From DATLLN01 sp963809205 (lineage in GTDB: Bacteria > Actinomycetota > Thermoleophilia > Gaiellales > JAICJC01): a stretch of DNA of 64,000 bases. A program made the position numbers and the translations under genes. How positions within the stretch are numbered: position 1 is the stretch's first letter; every line of letters begins with the position of its first letter. The DNA lies in the NCBI GenBank assembly GCA_963809205.1, contig CAWEIS010000009.1, forward strand, positions 82,796 to 146,795, read 5' to 3'. Below are positions 49,735 to 58,366 of this stretch, in pieces. The notes under the pieces were generated by a model, which saw nothing but the letters and a program-made list of their open reading frames with translations, was not told the DNA's origin and made no database searches.

Positions 49735-51043
49735 TCACGAGGCGCTCGACCGCGAAGGCGGTTTCTCCCGTGCAAACCTGCTGATCCCGTTGCGCCGCCG
49801 CGACTTCCGCGTGCTGTGGACGGGGATGACGATCTCGCTGATCGGGGACGGCGCGTTCCTGGTCGCGATGACGTGGCAGGTGTACGCGATCTCGAACGCT
49901 CCGAGCGCGCTGGCGATGGCCGGCATCGCCATGACCGTGCCGACCATCCTGCTGCTGCTGTTCGGCGGCGTGGTCACCGACCGCTTCGACCGGCGCAGGG
50001 TGCTGATCCTGGCCGACGTGATCCGCGGCGTGGCCGTTGCGGTGATGGCCGTGCTCTCGCTGACCGGAACGCTGGAGCTGTGGCACGTGATGGTGCTGGT
50101 GGCCTTCTACGGCGCCGGCCAGGCGTTCTTCGGACCGGCGTTCGACGCGATCGTGCCCAACCTGCTGCCCGAGAGCGAGCTCGCCCAGGCCAACTCGCTC
50201 GACCAGCTGGTTCGCCCCATAGCGTTCCGGCTGGTCGGCCCGGCGCTGGGCGGCTGGATGATCGCAGGCCTCGGCGTGGGAACCGCGTTCGCTCTGGACG
50301 CCGTGTCGTTCGTTGCCTCGGTCGCCGCGGTGCTGGCGATGCGCGCGCCCGCGGTCGGCGGCGCGGCGGCCTCCTCGTCGGTGATTCACGACATCCGCCA
50401 GGGGCTCGGCTTCGTGCGGGCGAACGTGTGGCTGTGGGGCACCCTGGTGTCCGCCGCGATCGCCTACCTGGCCTTCCTCGGGCCGACCGAGGTGCTGCTC
50501 CCGTACGTCGTCAAGAACGACCTCGGCGGCGACGCCGGCCAGCTGGGCATGGTGTTCGCGGTCGGCGGCCTGGGATCGGTGATCGCCGCGTTCGTGATGG
50601 GCGGCGTCGGCTACCCGCGCCGCAGCATCACCGTGATCTACGCGACCTGGACGCTGGCCACGCTCGCGGTCTGCGGCTACGGACTGGCCACTGCGTGGTG
50701 GCAGCTGATGGTCGTCAGCTTCGCCTTCAACGCGCTGGAGACGGCCGGCACGATCGTCTGGGCGACGATGAAGCAGCGGCACGTCCCGGCATCGCTGCTG
50801 GGCCGCGTGTCCAGCCTCGACTGGCTGATCTCGATCGGGCTGCTGCCCGTCTCGTTCGCCCTGACAGGGCCGATCGCCGGGCAGATCGGCGCCCAGGCCA
50901 CCCTGGTCGCCGCGGGGTTGGTCGGCACCGCCGCGACGGCGGCCGCGCTGCTGCTCCCGGGCATGCGCGACATCGAGCGGGCGGCCCCGGTGGCCGCACT
51001 CGAGCCGGCCGCCGCAGGCGATGCGCTGCGTCACGCGGCGTAG
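49724..51043 (+). CDS. MFS transporter (EntS-like exporter group)
   Basis: The 439-residue protein has 10-12 hydrophobic helices, with LRRRDFRVLWTGMTISLIGD at the start of the first, the GGVVTDRFDRRRVLILADVI loop after the second and third, and LLPESELAQANSLDQLVRPI midway, a pattern typical of the EntS / macrolide-efflux MFS group. These proteins mostly export small molecules. The ATG lies eleven bases inside the end of the GGDEF-EAL gene, so it is translationally coupled to it and, through it, to the oxoamine synthase. An exporter for the synthase product is the obvious hypothesis. Confidence 0.88.
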   Translation: MQHSHEALDREGGFSRANLLIPLRRRDFRVLWTGMTISLIGDGAFLVAMTWQVYAISNAPSALAMAGIAMTVPTILLLLFGGVVTDRFDRRRVLILADVIRGVAVAVMAVLSLTGTLELWHVMVLVAFYGAGQAFFGPAFDAIVPNLLPESELAQANSLDQLVRPIAFRLVGPALGGWMIAGLGVGTAFALDAVSFVASVAAVLAMRAPAVGGAAASSSVIHDIRQGLGFVRANVWLWGTLVSAAIAYLAFLGPTEVLLPYVVKNDLGGDAGQLGMVFAVGGLGSVIAAFVMGGVGYPRRSITVIYATWTLATLAVCGYGLATAWWQLMVVSFAFNALETAGTIVWATMKQRHVPASLLGRVSSLDWLISIGLLPVSFALTGPIAGQIGAQATLVAAGLVGTAATAAALLLPGMRDIERAAPVAALEPAAAGDALRHAA

Positions 51044-51069
51044 CGCCGCAATCGTGGTACCGTCGTGCG

Positions 51070-52438
51070 GTGGGAGTGATCTCGCGGACAGGTATTGTCG
51101 CAGCGTGCGCCGCGGCGATCCTGGCCGCCGTGCCGGCGGCTGCGTCGGCTGACCCCTTCTTCCCGCACGCCGGGAACCACGGCTACGACGTCGCCACCTA
51201 CGACCTGCACCTGCGGTACGACCCGGACACCCGCGAGCTCGCCGGGAAGGCGACGATCACGGCGACCGCCACCGAGCGGCTGGCCGTGTTCGACCTCGAC
51301 CTGCGCCGCCTGGCGGTCACTCGCGTCAAGGTCGCCGGCGCGACGGCGACGTTCACGCGCACGGGCCAGGAGCTGATCATCACGCCGCGGGCGACGGTGG
51401 TCTCCGGCAGCCTGTTCACGACCGTGGTCTCCTACCACGGCGTGCCCGGCCCGGTGATCGACCCCGACGGCTCGCGCGAAGGCTGGATCCCCACTGACGA
51501 CGGCGCGTTCGTCGCCGGCGAGCCGCAGGGCGCTCCGACCTGGTTCCCGGCCAACGACACCCCGGCCGACAAGGCCACGTACACGATCTCGATGACGGTG
51601 CCCAAGAAGCTGGCCGCGATCGGCAACGGCAAGCTGCTGAGCACGACCAACGCAGGCGGGCAGCGGACGTTCGTCTGGTCGGAGAAGCGGCCGATGGCGA
51701 CCTATCTGGCGACGATCACACTGGGCCGGTTCGACATCACCAAGGAGGCCGGGATCGTGCCGATCTATCGTGGCCGTCGACCCGCGGGAGGCCGCCGCCG
51801 CCGCGCCCGCGCTGGCCAAGCTGCCCAAGATCCTGGCGTTCGAGCAGAAGCTGATCGGCCCCTATCCGTTCGAGAACGCGGGGGCGATCGTCGACCACAA
51901 CGCCGGCGCCGGGTACGCGCTGGAGACGCAGACCAAGCCCGTGTTCGACGGCGCACCGGATGCGGAGACGCTGGCGCACGAGCTCGCCCACCAGTGGTTC
52001 GGTGACTCGGTGACGCCCCGCACGTGGCCGGACATCTGGCTCAACGAGGGCTTCGCCACCTACATGCAGTGGCTGTGGGTCGACCACAGCGGCGGCCAGG
52101 ACATCGCCGACCGGTTCGACGACGAGTTCTCGGTCCCCGCGACCAGCCGGTTCTGGTGCACCCCGCCGGCGGCGCTGTCCGGCCCGTCGGAGATGTTCTC
52201 GTCGCCCGTGTATGCGCGCGGCGCGATGGCGCTGTACGCCCTGCGGGCCGAGATCGGCGACGCCCTGTTCCTCAAGGTGCTGCACAAGTGGGCCGCCGCG
52301 AACCGCTACGGCAACGTCTCCACGGCCGACTTCGAGGCGCTGGCCGAGCGGGTCACCGGGTACGACCTCAACTCCACCTTCACGACCTGGCTTGTCACAC
52401 CGCGCAAGCCCGGGTCGGCCGTCGATCCCTGCTCGTGA
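51070..52438 (+). pseudogene. M1 family metallopeptidase, one-base insertion
   Basis: A signal peptide (GIVAACAAAILAAVPAAASA) precedes an aminopeptidase N-like beta domain (YDVATYDLHLRYDPDTRELA). The catalytic domain has the zinc site HELAHQWFGDSVTPRTWPDI with the downstream glutamate in WLNEGFATYMQW and ends TWLVTPRKPGSAVDPCS. It would cleave N-terminal residues from peptides outside the cell; the C-terminal ERAP domain is absent, as in short actinobacterial members. An extra C at about 51769 splits the frame: without it IVPIYVAVDPREAAAAAPAL reads through. The C-terminal piece is open from 51770. If the base is an error, this is a normal 455-residue enzyme. TACCGT lies six bases before GTG 51070. 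Confidence 0.85.
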
Positions 52439-53346
52439 CAGCACCGCCGCTGCGGTTCGGCATCGTCTCCACGGCCGGCATCAACCAGTCGCTTCTTGAC
52501 GCCGCTGCGGCGACCGGCGCGGCGGAGGTGGTCGCGGTGTCGAGCCGGGACGCCGGCCGGGCGGCCGCCTACGCCCGAGAGCACCAGATCCCCGCGTTCC
52601 ATGCCGGGCACGCCGGCCTGGTCGCCGACCCGGCGGTCGAGGCCGTGTACATCTCGGCGCCGAACGCGCTCCACGTGGAGTGGGCGATGGCGGCGATCGC
52701 AGCCGGCAAGCACGTGCTCTGCGAGAAGCCGCTGACGCGCAGCGCCGCCGACGCGCGGGCGACCGTGGACGCCGCCGAGGCCGCCGGCGTGGTGCTGGCC
52801 GAGGCGTTCATGTATCGCCACCACCCGCAGATCCGGCGGCTGGCGGAGCAGGTGCGCGGAGGGGAGGTTGGGGCGCTCCGCTCGATGCGCTCGGCGTTCG
52901 GCTTCACGGCCGACCGGCCGGACGACATCCTGCTGCGGCCCGAGCTGGACGGCGGCGGGCTGCTCGATGTCGGCTGCTACTGCGTCAGCGCGTTCCGTCT
53001 GCTGGCCGGAGAACCCAAGCACGTGGGCGCCGAGGCGGAGGTCGGGCCGACGGGCGTCGATCTGCGGTTCCGCGGCCGGATGGAGTTCGCCCGCGGCGTG
53101 ACGGGTGAGTTCGAGTGCGGCATCGCGATGCCCGAGACCAGCCTGCTGGAGGTCATCGGCGACGCCGGGACGATGCGGCTGGACGATCCGTGGCACGGGC
53201 GCGGGCAGGGCGTCGACCCGTACGCGCTGCAGCTCGAGGACTTCGTCGGAGCGGTCCGCGACGGCCGTGCGCCGTTGGTTGCCGGTGAGGAGATCGTGCG
53301 CCAGGCCGCGGTCATGGAGGCGCTGATGGCATCCGCGGGAATTTGA
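52435..53346 (+). CDS. Gfo/Idh/MocA family oxidoreductase
   Basis: The 303-residue NAD(P)-dependent enzyme has the Rossmann opening LRFGIVSTAGINQSLLDAAA, the diagnostic GKHVLCEKPLTRSAADARAT with its EKP motif near residue 95, and the EAFMYRHHPQIRRLAEQVRG and GGGLLDVGCYCVSAFRLLAG motifs of the GFOR fold. Substrates are usually sugars or related polyols; some members act on dihydrodiols. GTG 52435 overlaps the peptidase stop by four bases. Its final codons hold the -35 box of the PadR promoter. Confidence 0.9.
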   Translation: MTAPPLRFGIVSTAGINQSLLDAAAATGAAEVVAVSSRDAGRAAAYAREHQIPAFHAGHAGLVADPAVEAVYISAPNALHVEWAMAAIAAGKHVLCEKPLTRSAADARATVDAAEAAGVVLAEAFMYRHHPQIRRLAEQVRGGEVGALRSMRSAFGFTADRPDDILLRPELDGGGLLDVGCYCVSAFRLLAGEPKHVGAEAEVGPTGVDLRFRGRMEFARGVTGEFECGIAMPETSLLEVIGDAGTMRLDDPWHGRGQGVDPYALQLEDFVGAVRDGRAPLVAGEEIVRQAAVMEALMASAGI

Positions 53347-53372
53347 CAAACGACTGTATAACGATATATCGT
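53343..53372 (+). promoter_or_regulatory. padR promoter with overlapping palindromic operator
   Basis: TTGACA (53343-53348) and TATATC (53365-53370) are 16 bases apart. The perfect palindrome ACGATATATCGT (53361-53372) covers the -10 box, inside an A+T-rich island. PadR proteins often repress their own gene, so this is the probable binding site. The -35 box overlaps the stop of the preceding oxidoreductase gene. Confidence 0.65.
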
Positions 53373-53406
53373 GATGAATCATGACTGATCGACACAAGGA
53401 GTACAG

Positions 53407-53967
53407 ATGACAGCCATCTGCCACCCCGACGAGCTGCACGGCAGGCTCGTCTTCTTCGCCGGCCGGGGACACGGCCGGCGCCGCCGGGGCAACTACGGCT
53501 ACGGCGGTCCGTTCTTCCGCGGCGCGCGCCGCGGCCGCGGCGACATCCGCGCGGCGATCCTGGCGCTGCTGGCCGAGGAGCCGATGCACGGCTACCAGAT
53601 CATCCGCGAGCTCTCGGAGCGCAGCGGCGGGGTGTGGCGTCCCAGTCCGGGATCCGTCTACCCGACGCTGCAGCAGCTGGAGGATGAGGACCTCGTCCAC
53701 GAGCAGCGGCCGGAGGGTGGCCGCCGCACCTACGAGCTGACGGACGCCGGCCGCGAGGCCGTCGCCGCGCTGCCCGAGGCGAAGCCCTGGGAGCAGGCGG
53801 GGGAGGACGTGGGCGACGACGCCGTCGCGCTGCACGACCTCGTCCACCAGGTGCTCGGCGCGACGCGCCAGGTGCTGCAGGCGGGCTCGCCCGAGCAGGT
53901 GAAGGCCGCACAGGAGGTGCTGCGCGAGGCCCGCAAGAGCCTCTACAAGATCCTCGCCGACGACTGA
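53407..53967 (+). CDS. PadR family transcriptional regulator
   Basis: Residues 45-120 form the PadR winged helix: GDIRAAILALLAEEPMHGYQ, IIRELSERSGGVWRPSPGSV and YPTLQQLEDEDLVHEQRPEG, then RRTYELTDAGREAVA. The N-terminal 40 residues are unusual: a glycine- and arginine-rich stretch, HGRRRRGNYGYGGPFFRGAR, which may be disordered. The C-terminal helices mediate dimerisation. ATG 53407 has AAGGAG upstream. It may also control the neighbouring decarboxylase, since a terminator-like palindrome stands between them. Confidence 0.9.
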   Translation: MTAICHPDELHGRLVFFAGRGHGRRRRGNYGYGGPFFRGARRGRGDIRAAILALLAEEPMHGYQIIRELSERSGGVWRPSPGSVYPTLQQLEDEDLVHEQRPEGGRRTYELTDAGREAVAALPEAKPWEQAGEDVGDDAVALHDLVHQVLGATRQVLQAGSPEQVKAAQEVLREARKSLYKILADD

Positions 53968-53974
53968 CGGCTGT

Positions 53975-53999
53975 AAAAACGGGGTCAGACCCCGTTTTT
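53975..53999. terminator. Palindromic terminator, GGGGTCAGACCCC family
   Basis: AAAAACGGGGTC, a single A, and GACCCCGTTTTT form perfect 12-base arms followed by one more T. The G+C stem with a T run fits an intrinsic terminator for padR, working in both directions. The core also occurs at 4448 and 58371. Confidence 0.75.
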
Positions 54000-54026
54000 T
54001 CACTGCGACGATAGAATCGCGCGGCC

Positions 54027-55409
54027 GTGCCCGAGCCGCCGCCCCCCGACCGGTCGTCCGACGCGCTCGGCATGACCCCGGAGGAGATGCGGCGGCTCGG
54101 CCACTGGGTCGTCGACCGGGTCGTCGATCACTTCGCGCAGAGCCCGGACGGTCCGGCGGTGCGCACCGGGACCCCTGACGAGTTGCGCGAGGTACTGGGC
54201 GGCCCGCCGCCCGAGCAGCCCGGCGACGCGATGGCGGCGATGGAGCTGCTGACCGAGACGGCTCTGCTGCATATGCAGCACGGCGACCATCCGCGCTACT
54301 TCGCCCGCGTCCCCGGGCCGTCGTCCTTTGCCGGCGTGCTCGGCGACTGGCTGGGCACCGGCTTCAACGCCATCGCGGCGTCGTGGAAGGGCGGCTCCGG
54401 CCCGGCGACGGTCGAGCTGGTGGTGCTGGACTGGCTGCGCTCGCTGCTCGGCATGCCGGAGGGCACCGAGGGCGTGCTGGCCAGCGGCGGCTCGCTGGCC
54501 AACGTCACCGCGCTGGCGACCGCCCGCGCCGTGGACGGCCCGGGCGTCGCGTACCTGTCCGACCAGACGCACTCGTCGATCGGCCGCGGCCTGGTCGCGC
54601 TGGGCTTCGCCCCTGGCGACGTGCGGATGGTTCCCACCGACGACGCGATGCGCATGCCGGTGGCCGCCGTCGAGGCGGCGATCGCCGAGGACCGGGCGGC
54701 CGGCCGGCGGCCGGGATTTGTCGTTGCCAGCGCGGGCACCACCAACACCGGTTCGGTCGATCCGCTGCATCCGTTGGCCGACCTGTGCGCCGAGCAGGGG
54801 ATGTGGTTCCACGTCGACGGCGCATACGGAGCTCCCGCGGCGCTCTGTGAGCCGGGCCGTCGCGTGCTCGACGGCATCGAGCGCGCGGACTCGCTCGTGC
54901 TCGACCCGCACAAGTGGCTGTTCCAGCCGTACGACGTCGGCTGCCTGCTGGTGCGCCGGCCAGGTGCGCTCGACCGGGCGTTCCACATGACCCCGGAGTA
55001 CCTGCTCGACGTCGCGGGAATCGTTGCCGAGGTCGACTTTCGCAACCGCAGCCTGGAGCTGTCGCGGCGCTCGCGGGCGCTGAAGATCTGGCTGACGTTC
55101 CACACCTACGGCCTGGAGCGGATCCGGGGCGCGATCGAACGCGGCATCCGACTGGCCGAGGAGGCGGAGCGGCTGCTCCGCGCCGACGGCAGGTTCGAGA
55201 TCGTCACGCCCTCGCAGCTCGGCATCGTGACGTTCGCGCTGCGCGGCGCGTCGCATGCCGATCACGTCGCCCGGGCGATGGCGATCGGGGTCGGCGGCTA
55301 CGCGGCGCTGACCACCACGTTGCTGCACGAGCGGTCGGTGCTGCGGCTGTGCACGATCAACCCGCTGACCACCGAGGCCGACCTGGCGGGCACGATCGAG
55401 CGGATCTAG
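54027..55409 (+). CDS. Group II PLP-dependent amino acid decarboxylase
   Basis: The 460-residue protein starts at GTG 54027 and has MTPEEMRRLGHWVVDRVVDH, YFARVPGPSSFAGVLGDWLG, LASGGSLANVTALATARA, VAYLSDQTHSSIGRGLVALG, MWFHVDGAYGAPAALCEPGR and the PLP lysine in DSLVLDPHKWLFQPYDVGCL. It is clearly closer to the decarboxylase half of the 41691 fusion protein than to the 33661 enzyme, sharing the LSDQTHSSxxRG and LDPHKWLxQP motifs. An aromatic or related amino acid is the likely substrate. TAGAAT lies nine bases before the start. Its 3' end overlaps the convergent VOC gene by four bases. Confidence 0.9.
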   Translation: MPEPPPPDRSSDALGMTPEEMRRLGHWVVDRVVDHFAQSPDGPAVRTGTPDELREVLGGPPPEQPGDAMAAMELLTETALLHMQHGDHPRYFARVPGPSSFAGVLGDWLGTGFNAIAASWKGGSGPATVELVVLDWLRSLLGMPEGTEGVLASGGSLANVTALATARAVDGPGVAYLSDQTHSSIGRGLVALGFAPGDVRMVPTDDAMRMPVAAVEAAIAEDRAAGRRPGFVVASAGTTNTGSVDPLHPLADLCAEQGMWFHVDGAYGAPAALCEPGRRVLDGIERADSLVLDPHKWLFQPYDVGCLLVRRPGALDRAFHMTPEYLLDVAGIVAEVDFRNRSLELSRRSRALKIWLTFHTYGLERIRGAIERGIRLAEEAERLLRADGRFEIVTPSQLGIVTFALRGASHADHVARAMAIGVGGYAALTTTLLHERSVLRLCTINPLTTEADLAGTIERI

Positions 55410-55756
55410 GGGTCCTGGAGCAGTCCGAGCACGTTGCCGTCGGGGTCGGTGACGCTTGCCACCAGCCGGCCGCCCCCGACGTCGTGCGGCGCCTCCTGCA
55501 CGGTCGCGCCGGCAGCGGTCACATCGGCCAGCTTCGCCTTGATGTCCGAGACGTGCCAGTATGCAACCGGCGAGCTCATGCCCTGGTCCCGGCCGCCCGG
55601 CACTAGCCCGATGTGCTGGCCGCCGACCTCGTAGCCGACGTAGTAGGGCGCGTCGGCGGACGGCTGCACGCCGAGCAGCGCGGTGTACACGGCCTTCGCG
55701 GCTGCGACGTCCGAGACGGGGTGCAGAACGGTCTTGATTCCATCGTTCGTGTCCAT
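55406..55756 (-). CDS. VOC (glyoxalase/bleomycin-resistance fold) protein
   Basis: The 116-residue product has the single-domain VOC pattern: GIKTVLHPVSDVAAAKAVYT, QPSADAPYYVGYEVGGQHIG, then PVAYWHVSDIKAKLADVTAA and ASVTDPDGNVLGLLQDP. Members are metal enzymes or binding proteins of many functions, so none is assigned. ATG 55756 is preferred over 55765 because TAGCAT (55764-55769 on the plus strand coordinates) ends seven bases before it, the leaderless arrangement used by many genes here. Confidence 0.87.
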   Translation of the reverse strand: MDTNDGIKTVLHPVSDVAAAKAVYTALLGVQPSADAPYYVGYEVGGQHIGLVPGGRDQGMSSPVAYWHVSDIKAKLADVTAAGATVQEAPHDVGGGRLVASVTDPDGNVLGLLQDP

Positions 55757-55788
55757 GCCGGCCATGCTAGCCGGGGCCCGGCTGGCAG

Positions 55789-56421
55789 CTAGTCGCCGGC
55801 AACGGCGGCGGCCTGGAGCACCTCGGTGAACTCGCTGCCGGTCATCGGCTTCGAGAACATCGGGTAGTCCTTGGTCACGGCCGACTGCTGCTCCTCGTCG
55901 CTGGTCGCGGCGGTGCAGTCGGTCAATGTGATCACGTCGTAGCCCTTCTCGTACGCCGTCCGCATCGTCGACTCGACGCAGCAGTTGGTCAGGAACCCGC
56001 TCAGCGCGACCGTCTCGATCCCGCGGCTGCGCAGGATGAAGTCGATGTTCGTGGTCGCGAACGTGTCCAGGCCGCGCTTGCCCTCGACGATGATGTCGCC
56101 CTCCTGCGGCGCCATCTGGTCGCAGATCTCGGCGCCCCAGGTGCCCTTGACGAACGAGTTCGAGTCGATCACGCCCTTGAGGATCCCGTACACCTTGTCG
56201 GGATCGCCCAGCTCGCCATAGCCCGGCGCGAACGTGATCGGCGCGTGGAGGATGGTCGCGCCCGCGCGGCGGGCCGCGTCGACGACGCGCTGCGAGTTCT
56301 CCAGCATGTCGTTCTGCTTCATCACGCCTTCGACGGCGCCGTGGAGCGTTCCGCCCTCGGTCGTGAAGTCGTTCTGGTACTCGACCAGGACGACGGCGGT
56401 GGTGCGAGGATCGACCTGCAT
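55789..56421 (-). CDS. Isochorismatase-like cysteine hydrolase
   Basis: The 210-residue protein has the catalytic triad of the family: Asp in VVLVEYQNDFTTEGGTLHGA, Lys in DIIVEGKRGLDTFATTN, and Cys in LSGFLTNCCVESTMRTAYEK. It hydrolyses an amide, carbamate or vinyl ether bond; relatives act on nicotinamide, ureidoacrylate or isochorismate, and the substrate cannot be chosen here. ATG 56421 has a good GAAGGAG site. It is divergent from the CoA synthetase gene across 61 bases. Confidence 0.9.
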   Translation of the reverse strand: MQVDPRTTAVVLVEYQNDFTTEGGTLHGAVEGVMKQNDMLENSQRVVDAARRAGATILHAPITFAPGYGELGDPDKVYGILKGVIDSNSFVKGTWGAEICDQMAPQEGDIIVEGKRGLDTFATTNIDFILRSRGIETVALSGFLTNCCVESTMRTAYEKGYDVITLTDCTAATSDEEQQSAVTKDYPMFSKPMTGSEFTEVLQAAAVAGD

Positions 56422-56482
56422 GATGCACTCCTTCGCTGCGGTTGCTGGCCCGGCCATTGTAAGGGGTGTAGATTCGGCGGTG

Positions 56483-58366
56483 ATGGGCGCGTATCAGGAG
56501 ACGTACGACCGCTGGAGGCGCGATCCCGAGGCGTTCTGGCGCGAGCTGGCCGGCCGCATCGAGTGGGATCGGGAGCCCGACGCGGTGCTCGACCGGAGCC
56601 GCGCGCCGCTCTATCGCTGGTTCACCGGCGGGCGGATGAACACGTGCTTCAACGCCGTCGACCGGCACGTCCGCGACGGGCGCGGCGAGCAGCCGGCGCT
56701 GATCTACGACAGCCCGGTGACGGGGACGGTGCGCAGCATCACCTACGGCGAGCTGCAGGAGCTGACTGCGCGGGCCGCGGGCGCGCTGGCGGCGGAGGGC
56801 GTCGGCCGCGGCGACCGGGTGATCATCTACATGCCGATGGTGCCGGAGGCGATCGTCACCATGCTCGCCTGCGCGCGGCTGGGCGCCGTGCACTCCGTGG
56901 TGTTCGGCGGCTTCGCGGCGGCCGAGCTGGCCGCCCGCATCGACGACTGCCGGCCGAAGCTGGTGGTCTCGGCCTCGTGCGGTATCGAGCCCGGTCGCAT
57001 GGTCGAGTACAAGCCGCTGCTCGACCGGGCGCTGGAGCTGGCGGATCATGCGCCGCAGCGGTGCATCGTCCTGCAGCGCCCGCAGCTCGAGGCCGAGCTC
57101 GTGTCCGGCCGTGATGTCTCGTGGGACGACGCGATGTCGGCAGCGGAGCCGGCGCCCTGCGTGGCGGTCGAGGCGACCGATCCGCTCTACATCCTCTACA
57201 CGTCGGGCACGACGGGGATGCCGAAGGGCATCGTGCGCGACAACGGCGGCCATGCCGTCGCGCTGGCCTGGACGATGGATGCCGTGTACGACGTGCGGCC
57301 CGGCGAGGTCTACTGGGCGGCGTCGGACATCGGCTGGGTGGTCGGCCACTCCTACATCGTCTACGCGCCGCTGCTGCACGGCTGCACGTCGGTGCTGTAC
57401 GAGGGCAAGCCGGTCGGCACGCCGGATGCGGGCGCCTTCTGGCGGGTCTGCGCCCAGCACGGGGTGAGGGCGCTGTTCACGGCGCCGACGGCGATCCGGG
57501 CGATCAAGCGCGTCGACCCGCGGGCGGAGCTCGCGGCCGGCCACGACCTGTCGGCGCTGCGTACGCTGTTCCTGGCCGGCGAGCGGTGCGATCCGGACAC
57601 GCTGCACTGGGCCGAGCGGGTGCTGGGCACGCCGGTGATCGACCACTGGTGGCAGACCGAGACCGGCTGGGCGATCGCCGCCAACTGCATGGGCATCGAG
57701 CCGTTGCCCGTCAAGGCGGGGTCGCCGACCCGCGCGGTGCCGGGCTACGACGTGTGCGTGCTCGACGAGGCCGGGGAGGACGCGGAGCCGGGGCAGATCG
57801 GCGCCATCTGCGTCCGGCTGCCGTTGCCTCCCGGGTGCACGCCGACGCTGTGGGGCAGCGACGAGCGCTGGGTCGAGGCGTACCTCTCCCAGCATCCGGG
57901 CCACTACCTGACGGGCGACGCCGGTTACCTCGACGAGGACGGCTACCTGTTCGTGATGAGCCGGATCGACGACGTGATCAACACCGCCGGCCACCGGCTG
58001 TCGACCGGTGCGATGGAGGAGGTGCTGGCCGAGCATCCGGACGTTGCCGAGTGCGCGGTGGTCGGCGTTGCCGACAGCCTGAAGGGCCAGGTGCCGATCG
58101 GGTTCGTCGTGCTCAAGGCGGGCGTCGACCGCGACGAGGACGAGATCGCCGGCGAGCTGGTGGCCGCCGTCCGCGACCGGATCGGCCCCGTCGCCTCGTT
58201 CAAGCAGGCGCGCGTGGTGCGTGCGCTGCCCAAGACCCGGTCGGGCAAGGTGCTGCGCGGCACGATCCGCAAGATCGCCGACGGCGAGGAGTGGAAGATG
58301 CCCGCCACCATCGAGGATCCGGCCGTCCTCGACGACTTCCAGGCGCTGTTGGCACCTCGGATGTAA
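56483..58366 (+). CDS. Propionyl-CoA / acetyl-CoA synthetase family (PrpE-like)
   Basis: The 627-residue AMP-forming ligase has the acetyl-CoA synthetase N-terminal region (YQETYDRWRRDPEAFWRELA, IEWDREPDAVLDRSRAPLYR), the P-loop LYILYTSGTTGMPKGIVRDN, GWVVGHSYIVYAPLLHGCTS and the A10 lysine in LPKTRSGKVLRGTIRKIADG. WQTETGWAIAANCMG and the overall length agree with the PrpE branch, which prefers propionate, but acetate or 3-hydroxypropionate is possible. The start ATG has TAGATT eight bases upstream. It ends ATG-TAA inside a 33-base palindrome shared with the convergent gene. Confidence 0.9.
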   Translation: MGAYQETYDRWRRDPEAFWRELAGRIEWDREPDAVLDRSRAPLYRWFTGGRMNTCFNAVDRHVRDGRGEQPALIYDSPVTGTVRSITYGELQELTARAAGALAAEGVGRGDRVIIYMPMVPEAIVTMLACARLGAVHSVVFGGFAAAELAARIDDCRPKLVVSASCGIEPGRMVEYKPLLDRALELADHAPQRCIVLQRPQLEAELVSGRDVSWDDAMSAAEPAPCVAVEATDPLYILYTSGTTGMPKGIVRDNGGHAVALAWTMDAVYDVRPGEVYWAASDIGWVVGHSYIVYAPLLHGCTSVLYEGKPVGTPDAGAFWRVCAQHGVRALFTAPTAIRAIKRVDPRAELAAGHDLSALRTLFLAGERCDPDTLHWAERVLGTPVIDHWWQTETGWAIAANCMGIEPLPVKAGSPTRAVPGYDVCVLDEAGEDAEPGQIGAICVRLPLPPGCTPTLWGSDERWVEAYLSQHPGHYLTGDAGYLDEDGYLFVMSRIDDVINTAGHRLSTGAMEEVLAEHPDVAECAVVGVADSLKGQVPIGFVVLKAGVDRDEDEIAGELVAAVRDRIGPVASFKQARVVRALPKTRSGKVLRGTIRKIADGEEWKMPATIEDPAVLDDFQALLAPRM

